64,000 bases of DNA, from positions 132,462,277 through 132,526,276 of the forward strand of contig OX352761.1 in NCBI GenBank assembly GCA_947095585.1. Direction: 5' to 3'. Made by a program: the position numbers and the translations under genes. The first letter of the stretch is position 1, and the number at the start of each line of letters is the position of its first letter. This document shows positions 20,721 through 33,800 of the stretch, piece by piece. A model generated the notes under the pieces. That model made no database searches. It was not told where the DNA came from and was given only the letters and a program-made list of their open reading frames with translations. This DNA is from Nephrocerus scutellatus (taxonomy: Eukaryota > Arthropoda > Insecta > Diptera > Pipunculidae).

Positions 20721-20853
20721 TAGCTGCATTTAATTGCCGAGCGAGTTCGGAATTCGATTGTCAAAAACCAGCCAAACAGCAGGTTTTCACAATTACAAAG
20801 AAGGAATTCGACAATGCAATTGTTGTTGTTCCTCGGCAAATAAAATACGGCTA
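20721..20853 (-). mobile_element. Short MITE, gccgagg family (copy C, 133 bp)
   Basis: The opposite-strand partner of 16055-16187, with the same 133-bp length. Left end tagctgcatttaattgccga, right end ctcggcaaataaaatacggc. Internal identity is high by eye (accagccaaacagcaggttttcac block). The two long open frames that cross it are artefacts. Confidence 0.78.
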
Positions 20854-21470
20854 TTAAAAAATCACAATACTCTTCTCCGTGCGAAATTTTCATCCACCGT
20901 AGCATACGTGCGAGGAAGTTCCGTAATTAGCTCTAACATACAAAAGAGTTTAAAGATTATAAAATTGAAATACATTGTTCTTTCAAAATGCATCCTAAAA
21001 TAAATAAATAAATATTTAATTACCAAGGTTATTTTATTATGGCAGAACACACTGCACCCTAAAAAAGAATTATCGAAGCATTCAAGGAAGAAAAGTGTGT
21101 TTCATACATATTTAAAAACCCCAATAAGTTTGTTGAACTTTCACCATTGGTTTTTAATTTTTTTTTGAAACATTAAATTCGCACGATTTATCTGAAAAAC
21201 TTGTGCACATTCATTTGTATGTTCGGCCGGTTATCCGCAGTACAGACTTAATTTCATTACTAGTTACGGAACTGGAGTAGTCGTGTCAACTTTAAAACGT
21301 GTAATTTTACTTAAGCATATTTTACAATAATTGCCTTAAAGCAATAGAATTGGATCTGTTGGATAGTTCGTAAACGGGAACATAGTAAATAAGAGTGTCT
21401 CTTACCACTTTTTTATGTTAACAAAAGATTTTTTCAACTCTTAGCTATTCATAAATAGGTACAACAAATT

Positions 21471-24400
21471 ATGTCTGAAATAAAACGTGTTGCGTTCAGT
21501 ACAATTGATAGCAACGCCGTAGGAGGAAGCAACATATCAGCAGCAGGATCTTCTGATTCGGCGGCATCCAAAAAGCTATTTCCAGATTTTAATACCTGCA
21601 GAGCAGGATTATCGTCGACGGGCGCGAAAAACTGTACGACTTCAGATGGCCTTACAACACAAAAATCTATTTCCCTACTCACATCATCGACAACAGCTGG
21701 ATTGTCTGCAGTAAATGAGGGTGCAACTAAGAATATACGTTTAAGTCTTGAGCTTTTCGCATCAAATTCAAACTCATTTCCAGAATTTAATTTTTCAAAG
21801 TTGTTGTATTTGGAAAAGGTTCGTATTTTAATTTGTATTTTGAACAAGCTGAAATACACATTGATCACCCACCAACAGACACCACCCCACTGACCACTTC
21901 CCCACACTGACCTTCACCATGACAAACGACTGACCCAAAAACTCTTTCCTAGAACCTCCTGGTCAAAACCCCTGTATAATGGTAAAATCTGGTCAAATTC
22001 GGTTCAGTAGTTTTTAAGATTAACTGAAATAACAGGCGCTCGGCTGCACCCATGCATCAAAACAAACACGATGCGATTTTCTGCTCAATGGAAAGGATAG
22101 TTTTTGAGTTTTGCGATAGCTAGCACAGCGACAGAAATTGATTTTTATGTATAAATTTTTCTAATTGAATGAAAGAAAAACAACTAAATTTAAAAAGAAC
22201 AGCCGATAAAAATTAAAATTTTTCTCGTAAATCTTGTAATGTAAACTTCTTAATTTTTACAAAAAATGTTGTTCATCGGAGACACATGCGTATATAATTT
22301 GAATAAAATCGGGTTAACTTTGTAAAATACTTGTATGGGAGCCCCCTGACCCCGGGGCCCCAAATTTGAATAGAAAGTGTTGTCATCGGAGATGCACATG
22401 TGTGTAATGTTTAAATAAAATCGTAATTCAGGAATTGGGTTAAAAATTGATCACAAGATTTGGCCCGCCAGCCAGCCAACCAACACACGAGCACGTAAAG
22501 TAAATATATAGAATTTAAAAACTTCGTTTTTTCGGGTACAAAAACATGGCATATACATCGACAGACTCGTCAAACGCATACAAATTTCAGTTCTAGGTCG
22601 CGTGGAAGACAAAAAAGACCTCAAAGAAGTCGAAAAAACGTATTTTTTAAGCGATAAACGCTTCACACTTGACTCGCGACAAGCATCGATCTCGGGATGT
22701 CAAAAATGTTCTATGACACTCAGCTGCTCACAAAATTTCAGCTCTCTGGCGTGGCGTGAAAAGTGGTTAGAAAGGACCTCTAAACAGTTGCAAAAAAAAA
22801 CACTTTTCCACGAGTCACATGCGCCACTTGTGGGTCAAAAATGCTCTGCGAGACTTAGCTGCTTACAAAATTTTAGCTCTCTATGTAGCGTGAAAGGCGA
22901 AACGGACCTGAAGAAAATCGAAAAAATGACTATACGCGCCACACGCAACTCCAGAACGCCTCATCAAAAAATCCTTATGAGACAGCTGCTCAAATCTCTC
23001 AGCTCTCTGTGAAAGGAGAAGTCAAAAATACAAACAAACAGGGGTCATGTCAAGTTAAATAAGAGTTTTCAATAATAGTAGAATATAATCATAAAGATTA
23101 CCCAGTGTTATTTAGTCTGGCGCTCATTTTTTGTTTCAACATTGATCAAAATAATTGTTAGAAATGAACATTTAATGATATAATCAACAGGGTCCGCTTG
23201 CGACCCTGAAAGTTAACAGAGAAACATCCATAGCATTCACCCAGCTGAAGGTGTACTCAGAACAAACATCCTCCATTGTACTTGTCAATATATAAGAAAC
23301 TATATAAATAGAACTATATAATTTAGAACATAATAAAAAAAATTTGTCGATTCCCACTGTTATTCTTTTTCACTGATTCAGGTTTTTCTGGAAAATGTTT
23401 TTTGACCAACTTGAATGGGATCAGTACAAAACTGAAAAACAACTACAGAAATGGGTTCCTCTTATAATATTACATATCCATTGCTATTGTTTTAAACTCT
23501 CTCTTATAATGCCTGAAAGAAATGTTAAATTATAAAAAAAAATTAAAGACATGCTATCATCTCTTGCTTAATATTTTGCAGAAAAAACAAAAAAAACTTA
23601 AACAAAAATCAAATGGATTTGTTATTCCATTTGATGATAACGACGATGAGGTTACTCGAATAGCCAAAGAGTTGGAAAGGAAATATGGCTCGTCGTATGC
23701 GAGTGGACGTGGAAAAGGCAAAAGAGACGACCATTGCGACATAGGACTTGGTTACGATGAGTCGGATTCATTTATAGACAACACCGAAGCGGTTTAATAA
23801 CTTGAAATTATATTTTACTTAAGTTTTAATTGACTTTTTCTATATTTTAGTACGATGAAGTTATTCCGGAAGAAGTTGAAACGGTTGAAGGTGGTTTTTA
23901 CATAAATTCTGGTGCTTTAGAATTTAAAAAGTTGTCAAACTATGAAAAAACTGATGAAATAATCAAAATGCCCAAGAAGGCAAGAAAGCGAACTCTACCA
24001 TCATCGTCTGATGAATCTTCAACGTCAGATGAAGATGTCAGTAATAAGGAGACACCAGCAGAGGGACCATCGGAAAAACGTCACAAAACATTAGGAAATG
24101 ATAATAAAGATCAATTAGGTGATCATGAAAAGCAAAATGATAAGAGCGATGCCATGCATGGAGGTAGTAAATCAGAATCATGTTCGAATTCACCAAAACA
24201 AAATGCAGATATCGGATCCGACGTAGAAAATGAAAAAAGTAGTTTGAAAAATATAAAAACAACAACAGTTAAGGATATGCTTAAAGCAAAACGAGACAAC
24301 TTTTTAAAAATGCAAGGGAGTGACTTGATTGTATCGTCAAAAACAGCTGGGAATGGTGAAGTAAAGGGCTCCTTAAATACAACAGATGATGAGTCTTCTG

Positions 24401-26400
24401 GCAATGATTCTGATTCCACCCACATTACCAGCGACTCTAACAAAGATCCCACTAGAAAGAAATTCGAAACATTGAACGTCGGTGATGAAAGTTCTGAAAG
24501 TAAATTGTCAACATTCGATTTTCTATTCTGCAGTTTTTTCCTAAAAGCCTTGCTATTTTTTTAGAACATCGTTCAACCGACACAAAATTGCCTGATCTTA
24601 GCAAAGAACTCTATAGCCATATACAAGAAATGAAAAACACTGCCCAAAAGAACAACCTCATCGGAAAAAAGTTCCAATTTGATGATAAGCTGACTCAGAT
24701 GTTTTTAAGGTTAAACTGTCGGGAATTAAATTTCAGTTACAGCGAAATAATTATATCTTAATTTTGTTTTCTGTATTTGTAGGATTGATGAATCTTGCCT
24801 TTGCCTAGAAAAGCCAATTCGAAATATGATCTTTGCTCATTTAGAGTATCAGTTATCACTGCCGAAATATTATTTTTTACGAAAGGCCAAGCAGCTGCGT
24901 GTTAAAGATGAGAAATCAAAGACTAAACGAGCCCTAATTAAATTGAGAAAAGCGGTTGACGAAATCATGCCTATTGCTTTGGGAAACTATGACTTGGAGA
25001 TGAGGAAATATACAGAATATCAGTTCGTCATTATTTGAGTTAATCGTATGTTTTACTAAAAAATAATAATGATACTTTTTAGGTCAAATTCCAATAATCT
25101 TACTGTTCTGCAAGTAGAGACTGCACCGAAACTGCCAAAAAGGAAATTTCCTTGGACTGAGGCTGTCAGGTATGTTAGTAGTTTTGGCTATTCAGAGGGT
25201 TCCAAACACAAGTCGAAACATTTTTCTATCCTAGTAGTCATTTCAAAAAATTAAAAAATAAACCAACTCTTTTCTAACAGAAATCTTTTGTATGATGTCT
25301 ATCAAGTGAGATGGGTTTCATACTCAATTCTACGTACTAAAAAGCAATCATTCGAAGACTTTATTAACATGTATTTAAAAGAAAAAGTTGTCGGAATTTG
25401 GCCCAATGGATGGATGAAATACGAAGAGCTACAAAAGGAAGTAGAAAAACGCAAAAACATCAAAAAATCTAAAGATATAGTGAAGATAAGTTTAACTGGT
25501 GAATCGGTGTATAACCAATATGCACCATCTGCTTTAGAATTGGGAAATCAAGAAGAAGGAAACGACTTACGATTTACTGTTACTTCAGACAGTGAATTGT
25601 ATAATGATGGATGTAAAAACCAAAAAAATAAAACCAGGCAATGTGGAAGTAAATCGTATTTATTTTCGCAAAATAACAGCGATGTGGGTAGTAGGGACCT
25701 GGTACAGCAGGAACACACAAGCAACCAAAATAATAATAACACAAGTAAAAGTCAACAGTTTGTGGTGGATCTGATGTCGCCAACGAGACGAACTGATCAC
25801 AGCATTCACAGTATAATGTCGTCTCCATCATCAACAAGCTCATCAACATCAACCACACCACAGCCGATGCAATGTATGCAGCAGCAGCAGCAGCAGCAGC
25901 AGCAGGTGCAACATTCCAATAAAGGCGCAACACCAACAACAAAAACCAATAGTCTCGGCAACCAACAAAACTTCAACTCAGTTACTGATGCCGGTAATAT
26001 TTATAATTCGCATTCGGCCAGCTTCAACAGCAACGATCAATGCGAAAACTCCATAAGTATTGAAACACATTTACCCCGGCGAGACAGTAGCAGTGAATCC
26101 GATGGAGTAGAAATTGTTGGAGTATTTCCGGCGTCCAAAAAAACAATATCTGTCAATAAAAATAAATATAAGAAATCAAGCAACAACAGCAACCAACACA
26201 GCCGAAGTAACACTCCCAATATAGTATGCACTACTTCCAGTGCTGCTGTTGCTTCAAAAAACAAAACATCCTTGGGTAAGTTAAAAAATTCAAAGAAGCC
26301 AACGAACAATAAATCATTTACGGAAAGCAACTCGGCGGATTTCGATGTGAGCAAAGTTGTGAAAGTTCTTAAAGAACTCGAGGTTGGTACACAATGCTGA
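21471..26400 (+). CDS. yem: Yemanuclein (ubinuclein), HIRA complex subunit
   Basis: Seven coding exons: 21471-21818, 23582-23791, 23851-24499, 24565-24709, 24783-25022, 25083-25169, 25281-26400. All junctions are GT-AG and in phase, giving 932 residues. Exon 1 holds the conserved N-terminal segment (RLSLELFASNSNSFPEFNFS). The Hpc2-related domain spans exons 2-3 (GYDESDSFIDNTEAYDEV then GGFYINSGALEFKKL), the part that contacts HIRA and histone H3.3 in ubinucleins. Exons 4-7 hold the ubinuclein middle domain (FPWTEAVRNLLYDVYQ). The remainder is Ser/Asn/Gln-rich, with a CAG-coded Gln run near 25876-25908. The protein works with HIRA in replication-independent H3.3 deposition and in the fly paternal pronucleus (family knowledge). 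Intron 1 is 1.8 kb and repeat-filled. AATAAA near 26725 is a likely poly(A) signal. Confidence 0.95.
22255..22510 (-). repeat. Dispersed repeat, family of unknown class (copy 2, in yem intron 1)
   Basis: The inverted counterpart of 3142-3433. Read on the minus strand it shows the same order of blocks: ggttggctggctggcgg, gatcaatttttaaccc, gacaacactttctatt, ggggcccc, ctcccatacaagtatttta. It has no coding content. Confidence 0.7.
22575..23020 (+). repeat. Three degenerate tandem units in yem intron 1
   Basis: The phrase tgtcaaaaatgttctatgac ... agctgctcacaaaatttcagctctct recurs as gggtcaaaaatgctctgcga ... agctgcttacaaaattttagctctct, and again as catcaaaaaatccttatgag ... cagctgctcaaatctctcagctctct. 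The period is about 130-140 bp. A 136-codon frame runs over it (22602-23012), but the repeat explains this frame and no protein family is visible. Confidence 0.65.
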
Positions 26401-26785
26401 AATTACAAACAAATATATTTATTAATTTATGCTTTACTTATATATGAATATATGCAGCAACTACAACAACAATGCACCATTCCAATTCCAAAGGGCATTG
26501 ATCAATGACATACATGTTTCAAGCACCTTCCATCTATTGCTTCAATCGTATTGCCACAACCAGTATACACGGCAATCAACGGACCTTTAAGAAATTATTG
26601 TTTTGAATAAGAATTTTAAATACGAATTATGTACTACAAAGTCCTATAAAAATATACGCATTTTAAGTTTCTTAAACATCAATGAATTATTGTAGAACTT
26701 TGTAATATTCTTAAACATGCTGATAATAAATAAAACCCTACACACTAATTTATACGCTATTTATTTTTAATTTTTCTTAATATGC
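26401..26785. other. yem 3' untranslated region and spacer
   Basis: Non-coding sequence following the yem stop. Overlapping AATAAA hexamers at about 26725-26734 probably end the transcript. Nothing else is recognised. Confidence 0.5.
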
Positions 26786-26789
26786 ACGG

Positions 26790-27250
26790 ATAGATTATGG
26801 AGAATGCTTGATAATTTATATTTATAATTATAATAATATGTTATAATTTTAGGAATATGTGGTCGTTCCATCGAATCTGGTTGTTCTTCAGTTTCTTCGA
26901 TGCCAGTGATATTAATAGATAATGGTGCAAGGTTCATATTAGGCTTAAACAACAGAAAACAGCATTGGGTTTTATAAGCGTTAAATTTAGCTCTGTGTGT
27001 GTAATCTCTGCAAAGTGTAGTATCCTTCATGTACAGAAACATGGCAATTGTATGCCCTGTAACCTGTACCTTTTTAGAAAGCGAAACGATATCGAAGATC
27101 TGGCACATCACAATGCATATAGTACTAAGATTTTTTCAGTTCCGACAATGTAAGTGACATTCAGATGCAATGTCCGGGATTGACGACAGAAGACAGCATT
27201 AGGTTAAAGCGTTAATTTTTCAACAATACGTGTTTAAAAACTACTAATGT
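26790..27250 (-). mobile_element. LINE fragment, reverse-transcriptase C-terminal part
   Basis: On the minus strand, broken frames read FNAYKTQCCFLLFKPNMNLA ... INITGIEETEEQ, which parallels FNASKTECCFLSSKR in the plus-strand LINE at 28790-30200. The two are separate, opposite-facing remnants of related non-LTR elements. Frameshifts are frequent. Confidence 0.6.
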
Positions 27251-27394
27251 TTTAGTTCTAGTTACAATTCCGAGAACAAGGGAACATTATATATTTTCAT
27301 CGCCACAACAATATAGGATTTTTTTGGGAGATTAAGGATCATTATTGAAAATAAAAAAGAGTTAAAACAGAACCCTGGGGAACACCAAAAATTA

Positions 27395-28785
27395 TTTGCT
27401 AAATTTGGGCTGGGTGGAAAGTGGATTCCTTCCCATCCTCGTCTCTGCAGCTTCTGCAAAAGTCGTTTGAGAATACGCCGAGTCGTGTTGCATGCTTGCC
27501 TATTAAGCAGTGCTCAGTAATGAAACGTATTATAGCACCAATGTGCAATCTTTTTTGAGAGATCAAACACTTGGAGCATTTTGGAACCAGCTTGGGCCAG
27601 ATCTTAGTCGCTAGACAAGTTGTTCCGTTTGACCACCTATGGTTAGTTTTTTCGGTAGCATCCCGCTTTAACATGCGTTTACCTGTAGCGATAGGTATGC
27701 CTAAGGAACCCATTTTATGGTAAAGGGGCCAGTGTAGTTCCGTGTTTGGTGAGCTCATCAGCCTTACAATTTTCCGGAATGTCTATATGCCCTGCCACCC
27801 ACCCAAGTGAACTGAACTGAGAGATGAAGTCAGTTTAGGGCTACAATAGAGTTCGTAGAGACTGTTTCCAGGGATTTGAACGCAGCTTGGCTATCAGAGA
27901 ATATACGGATATGACATTCCTCTACAGCCAAGATAAAGCTTCTTTATTCTATTCGCCATAAGCTCTGCCTTAAAGACACTATGGTGATAAGGAAGACGGA
28001 AAGAGTGACTAATATTTAGCCTTTTTGAGAAAACACTTCCGCCAACCCGATTATCATTCCTTGACCCGTCTGTGTTAAAATGTTTGTATTCATCTTCCAA
28101 GGGAGGAGATGGTGACCAGGAAGTTTTTGTTGAATTGGAGTTGTGAAATGGTGTAGTCTGTGTTACCCAGTGGAATCTTAAAAAATTCAAAATAGAGATA
28201 TGTCCGATTTTATTCCTGGTTCACTGGAAGGTTGTATTGAGGCGAATAGCTGCTCTAGTAGACGTAGTTGATTAGTAGACAGAAGTCTCTTGTCAATGAT
28301 ATTGCATGCGTGGATATCAATCACACTTTCTAGTGTCTTTAAGATGAACATTGAAAGACTAAAGGATCTCAGACCCTCTTCATCGTTCCTTTTTTAAGGT
28401 ACTAGAAAGACTGATGGGTCTGAGATCCTTTAAACTAACGTGGAATCATTATCCGGCTGTGGATATGAAAAACACTTTCACTTCTCTCCATAGATCTGAA
28501 ATGTAGACCAGATCAAGACATACTCTTAGAATTGTCTTTAGTAATAAAAGGATAATATCCGAAGTCTTTTGCAGCTCGGCTGGAATTATGCCGTCTGGTT
28601 CTGAAGATTTATATGGTTTGAAGCTATGCAGCACACAAAGCAATTTGTCATTATTTATAGAATCTTTCGGTTTTACAAAGTAAACCCAACTGATGTAAAC
28701 CAAATAAATATCAAACGAGCCAGAAATGATTGCAGTGCCCACCTTTGGCAAGTATAATTCATCTACGACCAACACTTTAGGCAAT
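27395..28785 (-). mobile_element. Decayed LINE with RNase H domain
   Basis: On the minus strand the order is a reverse-transcriptase N-terminal piece (28449-28784, SSEPDGIIPAELQKTSDIIL), an RNase H segment (27894-28190, FNTDGSRNDNRVGGSVFS), and the C-terminal end (27399-27758, HWPLYHKMGSLGIPIATGKR ... GHCL-type and FCRSC zinc-knuckle-like motif). RNase H in the same element points to the I/LOA/R1-like LINE group. The region has several stops. A second copy of its 3' part lies at 47030-47375. Confidence 0.72.
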
Positions 28786-28789
28786 AAAT

Positions 28790-30200
28790 ACTACAATCTT
28801 CCAAAGTAAGCACAATTTTTGGGTCATTCCTAAAAAGAATCAAAAAAACCTCGTTGTCGGTTCTTACGCTCATTTACATTCAGCTGTCAGCTCTAAGGAC
28901 AAGGCCAATCTGTTTGGTGCGCATTTTGCAGCTAGCCCCAAGCTTCTAGATTGTGCATTGCTTCCACTCTATGGGACAGATTTACATTCGTACTCGTGCC
29001 GTTGCTAGAGTTTTAAAGGATCTCAACACTCGCAAATGCGCTAGACCAGATTAGTTCTAAAGAGGTGATCTTTCAAGCCTGTAATACCATAGCGTAAGTT
29101 TTGTCATTTATCCTATTCTTCTGGACTCTTCCCGGAGTAGTCGGAAAACAGGCTTTGTCCATCCTATACATCTAAAATGTGTGCTTATGATGTCGATGAA
29201 AAAATTTGGATTAGCTGCTTTCTTTTGGACCGTTCTGTCTGTTCTGTCATTTTTATTAATGATTTCTTTTCCATTACTTCAAATCCAATTCACTCTTTCG
29301 CTAACTACAGCACTCTTATATTCTCATATAAGTTTGGGGAACGTCTCTCATGTGGAACTCAAACCACTACGTCTGCTAAGCACGTTAAATTCTGACCTGG
29401 ACAGCATAATAAGAAGAGGAGAAATTAATGGGGTAGAATTTAACGCTTCCAAAACTGAATGCTGTTTTCTGTCGTCCAAGCGAATCCTAACTCCACCAGC
29501 TATTATAAATTAGCGGCACTTACATCGCAATTGTCGGTATGTGCGTTAACGACAAGCTTCGTTGTAATGACCACATATTCACCATCGCCAAAAATGCTGT
29601 AAACTTACACGGTACAAGAAATATTTTACTCTATCTGATCTGGCTACTATCTCAAGGCGTTTACTTTCGTCAAACTTGAGTACAATAATTGTCATATCAG
29701 GTGAGTTGCGCCTAAGGCTACCTTGCATCTGATATAGAATACAAAACTGTGTGACAACTTGCTGACTTATTGGTGACGAAAACTTTACGAATTCACTAGA
29801 TTCGCTTGAACACCGCATGAACCTTTCCTTTTTGTCACAGTTTTTCGCTTCTTTCACCAGCGGTGCTCAAGAGAAATAGTCAGTTGCACGTCACCTCTTC
29901 TTGAATTAAACCACAATGCTCGTGGCGCTCTAAATGCTCATCAGTTTACCCTCAAGCCCAAGTTCAGAGATTCGTTCTTGAGCAGTACAACACGTATGTG
30001 GAATGCCATGCTTAGGTCTGTTTTTGAACATTGTTATGATCCACAATCAAAGCACAAGGTCATAGACATCTCCCCTGTCCTCCTCCTTCTTAACGCCCGC
30101 GTTGTGCCAAGTGTATAGTCGAGCGTTATAAGTGCGCGAACACCGTGCGTGCGTAAATGTAAAAAAGCGATAAAAGTTCGCCCTTTTTGAGCAACAAGAT
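28790..30200 (+). mobile_element. Decayed LINE reverse transcriptase with its 3' end
   Basis: Plus-strand fragments include VFINDFFSITSNPIHSFANY (a decayed catalytic region where the Asp-Asp pair is lost), LDSIIRRGEINGVEFNASKT, and downstream thumb-like segments to about 30080. The 3' end (cgcccgcgttgtgccaagtg ... ctttttgagca) matches the truncated copy at 8380-8640. Many stops and frameshifts are present. It separates yem from the convergent alpha-mannosidase gene. Confidence 0.7.
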
Positions 30201-30854
30201 CATTTCCAATAGGGAAGATAGGAAAGCTAACGCAACGAGTTTTTCAGCATTGAAGAGAACAGTTATTTTGAATATAACTTCCAGATTGTTGAATGACAAC
30301 GTTTACAGCAAGTGCACGAAAACACAAAGTTATTACCAGTTGAAATGCAATTTATATCCTTCAACATTTATTGAAACTGTGGGAAATACACACAAAAAAC
30401 AAGGTGAATTAATACTAATAGACCTAAGAATATAGCTTTAACTTATTCATAGAAATGTCCGTAAGGGTTTTGGCTTAACATTGTATTAAATTTCGTTTAA
30501 TATAAAACAAACATAAGAAATAGTACGATTACGTGTACAAAAAAACGTCTTTTACGGACGTGATCGTTGCAACAGACAAAAATACAAATACGTAGGGTTT
30601 TTGTAAAACAATTTATTAATAAAGATAACTAATCAGCCCGAAATCAATAAAACAAAAACAATGAAAAAACACCAAGACTATGAGATAAAATGTAGTTTAA
30701 ATACTACTAAAAAATAAATACTTAAAATTAATTAAACTTTACTGAAAAATAAAATGTCAAATCATCACATGAAAATATGTAACTATATTAGTCGAGACAG
30801 AGAGAGTATAATAGGTGTTTTTTAGATTTATAAATTATTGCGAGGTTTATCCGG
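30200..30854. other. Spacer and 3' region of alpha-mannosidase II
   Basis: An 82-codon frame at 30187-30435 has no recognisable content. TTTATT at 30612-30617 (AATAAA on the minus strand) is a plausible poly(A) signal for the mannosidase gene, about 240 bp after its stop. I see nothing else. Confidence 0.45.
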
Positions 30855-33800
30855 TCAACTTAAAATAAAAGCATTCGTATCCATTGGACATAGTCTTATT
30901 TCACCAGAAAGTATTTGCTCCTTCTTCTGTAGGAATGTCAGGGTTGTAGAATAAAGAGATTCGATATTTCTTTCTAATTTTAGTAAGCGGTTGAGATCAA
31001 TCTGCAAAATAGAGTACAATATGCATCAAAAATAAGTCATAGAAAACGGCAATTGTGCTAATACTTACCATACCAGAACGGTGTTCGTCAGTAGAGCATT
31101 TCATTAAACTTGTCCTATGTAATATTACACCCGTAGATGTACGTGTAGATTTTTCATTTATTTGTTTTATATTTCTTATTGCTACGATTTGTACACCATC
31201 TTCTACTGGCTCATGGTCAGCGCCAAACATGTGTTCGACGCCAATCCATTCATTTTCTATATAAATGAATTTGTCCAAAGGGCTAAATAGTGTCTGATAT
31301 GCGTTAAAGGCCTGTGTTGTTAAAAATCCTGCAGGATCATTTTCTACTGGGGGATCGCAAGCATCGATCATCTCAAGTACTATACGAAATATGTGCAAAA
31401 CTGGTTGGTTATCAAGTACACCTTGTCCCAATCCTCGTTCATCGTCCTGTGCCAATCTTCTATCTTGAACAATTTCGATTTGACCCGAGGCCAATGACGT
31501 CCCACCTAGTGGTTGAGCTCCAACAACGGTTAATCGCATAGCGTCATCTTCAATGTAAATCGACGACGGTACAGGATAAAAATTAGCTTGCAGAGGTAGT
31601 TTAGAAAACCTTTTGCGTTTAATAAACTGAAATTACATTCAACATTCGTTATATTATTATTTTATAAAATGATAAATGCAAATATACAAAACTACCTGCA
31701 GTCCATTAAGATCGGTAAAGAATGTGTCGCCACTTCGAATATGCGACGACAATCGCATCACAATTTCCGTATTGTCCATTGTACCAATATCTACCAAATT
31801 TCTAATTTCAATTGCATCGGCCCGTACAATGGTTTTGTGAACTGCAAAATGTAACCCAGTAGTAATGCTAGCTTCTAATGGACCCTCAACGACCAAAATA
31901 ACAGATGGTATACTCTCAGCTAGTGGAGTCGCAGGACCATTGGGTAAAAATAGATAAGCTCCACTCTTGGCACCCATAAATCTTGTGCCGTATTTGCAAA
32001 AATTAAGGTGAATGGGAGTATGTGGAGAATTTTCACTAAGCTGAATTGACTTAAGTAGGCCTTTATCATTAAATGAAGCTACTGGCCCATCGCCCACCTG
32101 TAGTGAAAGTTCTCGAGGCTCTGCAAACTTAACTTGATGAGGATAATCTCCGAGATTAATGGAGTATGGACTTGTTGTGAGAATGAGATTCTTAGAAATT
32201 GAAGTCGACCTACGTGCGTTTAATGATAATAATTAAGATAATATGCGGAGAACTAAAATATTAAGTATTTCCTTACGGTGTTTTGTCGCTAGACTCTGAT
32301 CGTATTATATATGTAATTATTCCTAGTGGGGGCACTCTCACTCTGAAGAGCAAACGATATTTTGTTGTCGATGCTTGTGGGGTTATCGTCTTTGTAAGAG
32401 TATGACGGTGCCAGGTCCACACGGGAGCCACTTGCGCTTGAATAGGTTTGTTTGCAAAATCTGTCACTGTAATTAATGGCTTTGAGACGTAAAACTCAAC
32501 AAGATCTGCTCTCCACTGCGGTAGCGAATTGTGAAAGACTACATGTTTTGTTGGCAATTCGTCTCCTAAAATAATAGTCGTTCTGCTGTCTTCGGGCCCT
32601 GGCCAGCGTGAATCATCCATATAGAAGTAAGTAAACTTAAAATCTGCACTATATATCTATAAATACGTATAACATCATTATAAAACCGTTGTTACTTTAG
32701 CCAAAAAAAAAAAGACGAATATTCTTACTGTGGGCTTTGTCATTAGACGATAAACTGCCTGCTGCATGACAAATTTGCAAGATGTCAAAGCAGCTAGCAT
32801 TCTTTTTGCGTAGTCCTCGACAACATGTGTTTTTGCCGTTCCAGTTATTCCATCGTGGTGTTGAAACAACGACAATTCCCGTCTTGCATTCTGCAGCATT
32901 TCATCGAATTGAGACACTGGATCCCATGCATGCCATGCATATAACATTTCCGCTGAACGAATATAGTGAAGAAGTACTCGATCCATGCGTTTATGATATG
33001 GCCGAGAAGTGTAGTAGCCACTCCAGTAGTGATCGTCCCTATCAGCGTATGTAAAGAAATCACCACTTAGTGATGGGAATGTGTCTAAATTTTTTTCTCG
33101 ACGAACTGAGTCAAAGTACTCCTGCAGAGTGGAAAATTTTGCCTCAGTAAAAAGTTTGTGCTCACTGTTTATGTATTCAAAAAGCAGTTCATAATTTTGT
33201 CTTTGGGCATCCCATTCGGTGCTCTGACTATAACGAAAATCATCACCCAATGGTATGAGTACAGAATTCGTTCGATACAATTCGGCTTTTTTCCTCCACT
33301 GGTCAAGTATCAATTCCGCTCTGATTTGATAAAACATAAAAGATTTTTGCAGACACGTTTAAGCTAAAAAAAAAACATACCTCCTTGCAACATTTTGAGG
33401 ATCGATTGGTTGCGGTGGTATACGCCATGGACAGAATACACCGAATCCTGGAATTCTCTTGAAGTCAAACTGACAACAAACTTTTGGATCAGGTCCACAA
33501 GTGTGTGGAATATCATATGAATAAAATGGCATCATATGTGTAAAAAGATCACTTTCGCCATTTCCATCTAAAAAATTTGTTAGTTTATGAACATTTTTAT
33601 AAAACCTAAAATGTTTTTTCGATCTTAGAGTTTACCCCAATGTTGTCTCCAGCGGAATTCTAAATATTTCATCTGGGCTAACCGTTTTTTGACTGAGTAA
33701 TGTGTTCTTTGGATTAACAAATTTTCAAAACCAGACTTTTTTAAAATGTAAGGCAGTGTTGGACTATGACCGAATGGATCTATAGACCAAGATGAAACGG

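Noticed and set aside
21449..21907. 152-codon antisense frame over yem exon 1
   Set aside because: It mirrors the coding strand; the plus frame carries conserved ubinuclein sequence and a good donor site.
22602..23012. 136-codon frame in yem intron 1 as a real exon
   Set aside because: It consists of three degenerate tandem units, has no yem similarity, and yem exons 1 and 2 join in phase without it.
30187..30435. 82-codon frame downstream of a LINE end
   Set aside because: Low information content, no family, and it starts inside the LINE 3' region.
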